Assembly: GCA_002943765.1 (NCBI GenBank)
Contig: PQWQ01000006.1
Span: 1,240,001-1,304,000, forward strand
Reading direction: 5' to 3'
DNA: 64,000 nucleotides
Source of the DNA: Psoroptes ovis
Lineage: Eukaryota > Arthropoda > Arachnida > Sarcoptiformes > Psoroptidae
The notes under the pieces are model-generated. The model saw nothing but the letters and a program-made list of their open reading frames with translations. It had not been told where the DNA came from and did no database searches. The position numbers and the translations under genes are program-made. Positions 60,517 to 64,000 of this stretch are shown one piece after another (positions within the stretch are counted from its first letter, which is position 1; the number at the start of each line of letters is the position of its first letter).

Positions 60517-63500
60517 TCAATTGTTTGTATTTGGTATTTGGTTATCTTGACTAGAATATTCGGAAGCTTCTTTCAATTTCAATAACATTTGTAGCTAAAA
60601 AATAAGGATAAATAAAAAAAATTAATCCGAGTTTTTTCATTCTGAAAATCGATACTCACAAATGGATCCTTGATATCTTTGGCTGATTTATTCAATTGAT
60701 CTGAAACAGATTTATTATTATCGAATGATTGATAATTATTATTCGATGATGATGGTCTACTTGTAATGATATTAGTGGTATTTGTAGTTGGTTGTTGTTG
60801 TTGTCCATCATCTTCAATATCTTCTGGTCTTAGACGATTCAAATGATCAGACCATTCTGAATTTGTGGTCCATGGATAGTTGGCAACAATCCAATCAGTT
60901 GGATCAATAAAACTATGTATTGATGCATTTGATGATGATTTTCCTTTCAATTTTCCATTATTTTGTCTAACATGTTCACGTAAATTTTCTATAATAAATG
61001 GTAATATTGAATAGTTCCACAAATCAGTAAACCATGCTTGTGATCCATTCAGATCGATTGGACAAGATGTGAATAATCGTGCACCTAAAAAAAATTTTGA
61101 ATTAAATTTCAAAATACAATTTCATTAAGAAAAAAATCCAAACCAATAGAAATATTTTCACCGAAATAATTCTCCAAAAATTTATTTAAATGTATATAAA
61201 CTTTGGGAATCCATTCGATGATTTTAGAAATTTCTGGCTGTAATTTTTGTTGATTTAATAATAATTTTGATTCGGTTTCCAATAATTTACGACGTAAATA
61301 TCGATTCAAATAACCGCGTACTGCTTCAGAGTTGACTGACAACATTATACAATGAAAATTATAATGTTGAAATATTGTCATTTGTTGATGATGATGGTGG
61401 ATACTTTGATTTATTGTACCGATAATATAAGGACTATTACAAAGAATGTATGAAAAATGGATTTTTGGTATTGAATAGCTTCGTTTTAAAATATAACAAA
61501 CCTTTTTACTAATGAAATTTTTTCAATATCATTGAATATATCTTCTAATGAGTCGATCGAATGATGCAAATTGTCCAATATAATGACTGCTGGTAATGTT
61601 GTTATTGTTGCCAAATCTATTTGACATTGTTCAGCGATATTCATCAAATAAGCACGCAATTCTTTTGTGTTTTTATGATCAATATTGAATGTTGTTATTG
61701 AACCAGTTGGTAGAGGCATGTGTTGTGGATTTGCATTGTGAAAACGCAATAAATTATTATTGCAATTACTGAATGAGTTTGGATCCATTTGTTTAATTGC
61801 CATATATTCAGCTAATTTATGTGCTAAATATGTTTTCCCTGTACCACTTGGACCTGAAAATATTAATCTACGATTTTCAATCAATATGGTTATAAATTCA
61901 TTTAGCACAGATTTCGGTGTTAGTGTATCAAATGCTAATGAATCAATAGTTGTTTTGAATTGTAAGTTTATATGATTTTCATCGACTAAGTAACCGAATG
62001 GTAATAATTCTGGCACATCATTTGTTGTTGATTTATGGTTGATTGGATAGAAATTCCTTAAGATTTTCTCTGATCCAACACGATAACAAGCTAGTGAATC
62101 GACAGTAATACCCAAAGATAATGAGCTATCTACACGAATCAAATGATCTTTGAAGCATTTTTTAATAATCGCATCCAATTGTTCCCAATTCGTTTTGGTT
62201 GTCACAGTCAATGTAGCCAATGTATGCGAACCAGAACCTAAGGTGACTAATTTAGGACTACTGCCATCACTATTAGAATTGTTTGAAGGACTCATGTCTA
62301 GAACAAAACTATCATAACTATTTGAATCATCCATTGATGTGGTTGTATGACCATGAATTCCATTACTATTACCAATACTACCATTATTCATAATAGCCGA
62401 TGGTAATGTACTGGAACCATGTGATCCTAATGCTGAAGTCATCGAGCTTTGTGATGATGCTAATGATTTATGATGAACAAGACGTTGTAAACGATCATTA
62501 TCTTGTTTTAGATTCATCATTTCTACACGCATTTGATTGACCATTTCTTTCAAATTTTCCAACTGGTGTGCAGATGTCAATGATTCCAAACGCATATCAG
62601 TCAATTGCATTTCTTTTTCACGCAATTGTTTGCGTAGATCTCTTATCTCTTCAGGTTCGGATGTTTGTTCGACCATTGTGTCTGATCCGGAAGTTTTTGA
62701 TTCAGACAATGAACGTGCATTATGATTTTGGATTGTTGGTTTGGATGATGATGATGATGATAGACTCGATGATTTTACGCGATTACGTACTGACATTAAT
62801 GGAGAACTTGGTACTGAATGTACATCTTCGTTTTCAGATTGATTTGTTCCACTGGTCATTTCAACATCTGATGCAGCATCTCTTCCATTTTGAGATGTAT
62901 CTCGTGTTTTTGAATTTGAAGATGATTTCTTTTTGAATGCTCTACTAAATGAACTACGTATCCAACTTGTATTTGTACCGGTTAATTTAAGTTTAGTTTT
63001 CTTTTTATTTTTTGCATTTATATTTCCACCGCCAACACTACTATCAGTTATAGCCCCACAGCTTGAAACACTATTCACAGATTCACTCGAAAGATAACGT
63101 TGAAATTTATCACCTATTATTTTTTTTCACGTTGTGATTAAAAATAAAAATAAATCAAATCGTAAAATTATTAATCCCAAAAAAATAAAGTTAAAACTAA
63201 TCTGAAAAGAAAAATAAAAGAAATAGGCCAAAAGATGAAAATTGAATGAAAATAAAGATATACCATCAATAGTGATAGTTGTTAAATTATCATCAATTAA
63301 TTCATCACAATCAGTATTGAAAGGATATGTAGAAATAATATTTGACATTAATGATGATTTAGCGGTATGATTATTACAATTATTAGGATTGTGGTTATAA
63401 TTTTTTTTAGGATTTTTTATTCGTTGCAATGATGAATAGGAGGAAAAGGAAATGTTATTAGGAACATCGAAAGATTTATAGTTATTTTTTTTATTGATTG

Positions 63501-63927
63501 TTTGATTTGGATCAAGAATACTATTATTGTTGTCGAGATAAATTTTATTGTTCAAATTTAAATTAGAAGAATTTATATTGAATGTATGCCGTCGTATCAA
63601 TAAATTTTTCTTTTTACTATTCAACTTTTGATCATCATCATCAATAATATGAAAATTTTTTCCATTAAATTTACCATTATTATCGTTATTATTAATAAAA
63701 CCGATCGAATTCATGATTGTTGCCGATTTTTGATGTGATGTTTGACCATTAACACCAATGTTACCACCATTGACGACCATCAATGATCCACTTTGTTTTT
63801 TCAGTACATCAATAGTTTTACGTAAACGCTCTAATTCATTATCTTTTAATTCACTTGTTGATGATAATTGCTGTAAACGTGTTGTCATTGATGATAATGA
63901 TTGTTCAAATGCAGCAACCATGTGTGC
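60517..63927 (-). CDS. NAV2: Neuron navigator (NAV/sickie/unc-53-like), 3' part, 5' end outside window
   Basis: Five minus-strand exons are visible: 63264-63927, 61502-63113, 61144-61433, 60660-61084 and 60517-60594; earlier exons lie beyond 64000. Navigators bind microtubules and guide axon and cell migration. The visible part has a coiled coil (HMVAAFEQSLSSMTTRLQQL), a basic block (TSWIRSSFSRAFKKKSS), a second coiled coil (LRDKEMQL-like, REKEMQLTDMRLESLTSAHQ), then the AAA-type ATPase: Walker A SGPSGTGKTYLA and Walker B AVIILDNLHH. Then come PYIIGTINQS, RGYLNRYLRRKLLE, CPIDLNGSQAWFTDLWNYS and the conserved tail LQMLLKLKEASEYSSQ. The exon at 63927 begins after CAG in phase 0; an upstream ATG at 63945 in the same frame could be an alternative start. 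Asn-rich inserts are lineage features. Confidence 0.9.
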
Positions 63928-64000
63928 CTGTTCATTCATGATCATATAGAAAAAAAGGTGGAAAAAAATTAATCAGTTAATCAAAATCTAATAGGAAAAT

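Noticed and set aside
1..64000. CRISPR arrays, bacterial operons or prophage
   Set aside because: The window is eukaryotic with spliced genes; no regularly spaced repeat array was seen.

Overview
The window looks like nuclear DNA from a small-genome arthropod, most likely an acariform (astigmatid) mite. This is inferred from very AT-rich DNA, metazoan gene content, introns almost all 55-66 nt with GT-AG ends, asparagine/glutamine/histidine-rich insertions in conserved proteins, and a tandem pair of divergent Argonautes. No species can be named from sequence alone.

Layout. Positions 1-13.6 kb are almost gene-free. They hold a decayed hAT DNA transposon with intact ends (9102-10377), four copies of a short hairpin-bearing repeat, and one possible first exon on the minus strand. 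Positions 13.7-30 kb are gene-dense: a CLIP3/4-like microtubule linker (+), a DOCK6/7/8-like Rac/Cdc42 exchange factor (-) with one apparent frameshift, cytosolic aconitase/IRP1 (-) with a possible extra in-frame exon, and complex I subunit NDUFA1 (+). A very large NIM1-like kinase (-) fills 30.3-34.1 kb.

Positions 34.1-49.4 kb hold no recognisable host gene. In their middle is a nested mobile-element cluster: a Tc1/mariner-type element, then an intact Ty1/copia retrotransposon with identical 123-bp LTRs and a 1,328-residue open polyprotein. The copia element is flanked by a 171-bp direct duplication. The left copy carries the mariner element and the right copy is the exact empty site.

Positions 49.4-57.2 kb hold two tandem Argonaute genes (-) with arginine-glycine-rich N-termini. 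Their 3' two thirds, introns included, are nearly identical while their 5' parts differ, a gene-conversion pattern. The final stretch holds HIKESHI (+), the SUMO-conjugating enzyme UBC9 (-) and the 3' part of a neuron navigator (NAV/sickie/unc-53-like) gene (-) whose 5' end lies outside the window.

The genes form no operon or pathway. Shared themes are cytoskeleton and cell-shape control (CLIP, DOCK, NAV), stress and metabolism (IRP1, NDUFA1, HIKESHI, NIM1, UBC9) and small-RNA silencing beside transposons (Argonautes, copia, mariner, hAT). Exon junctions were placed by reading GT-AG sites and checking that summed exon lengths are divisible by three. They hold for every complete gene except DOCK, which is short by exactly one base. 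Coordinates may be off by one at some junctions.
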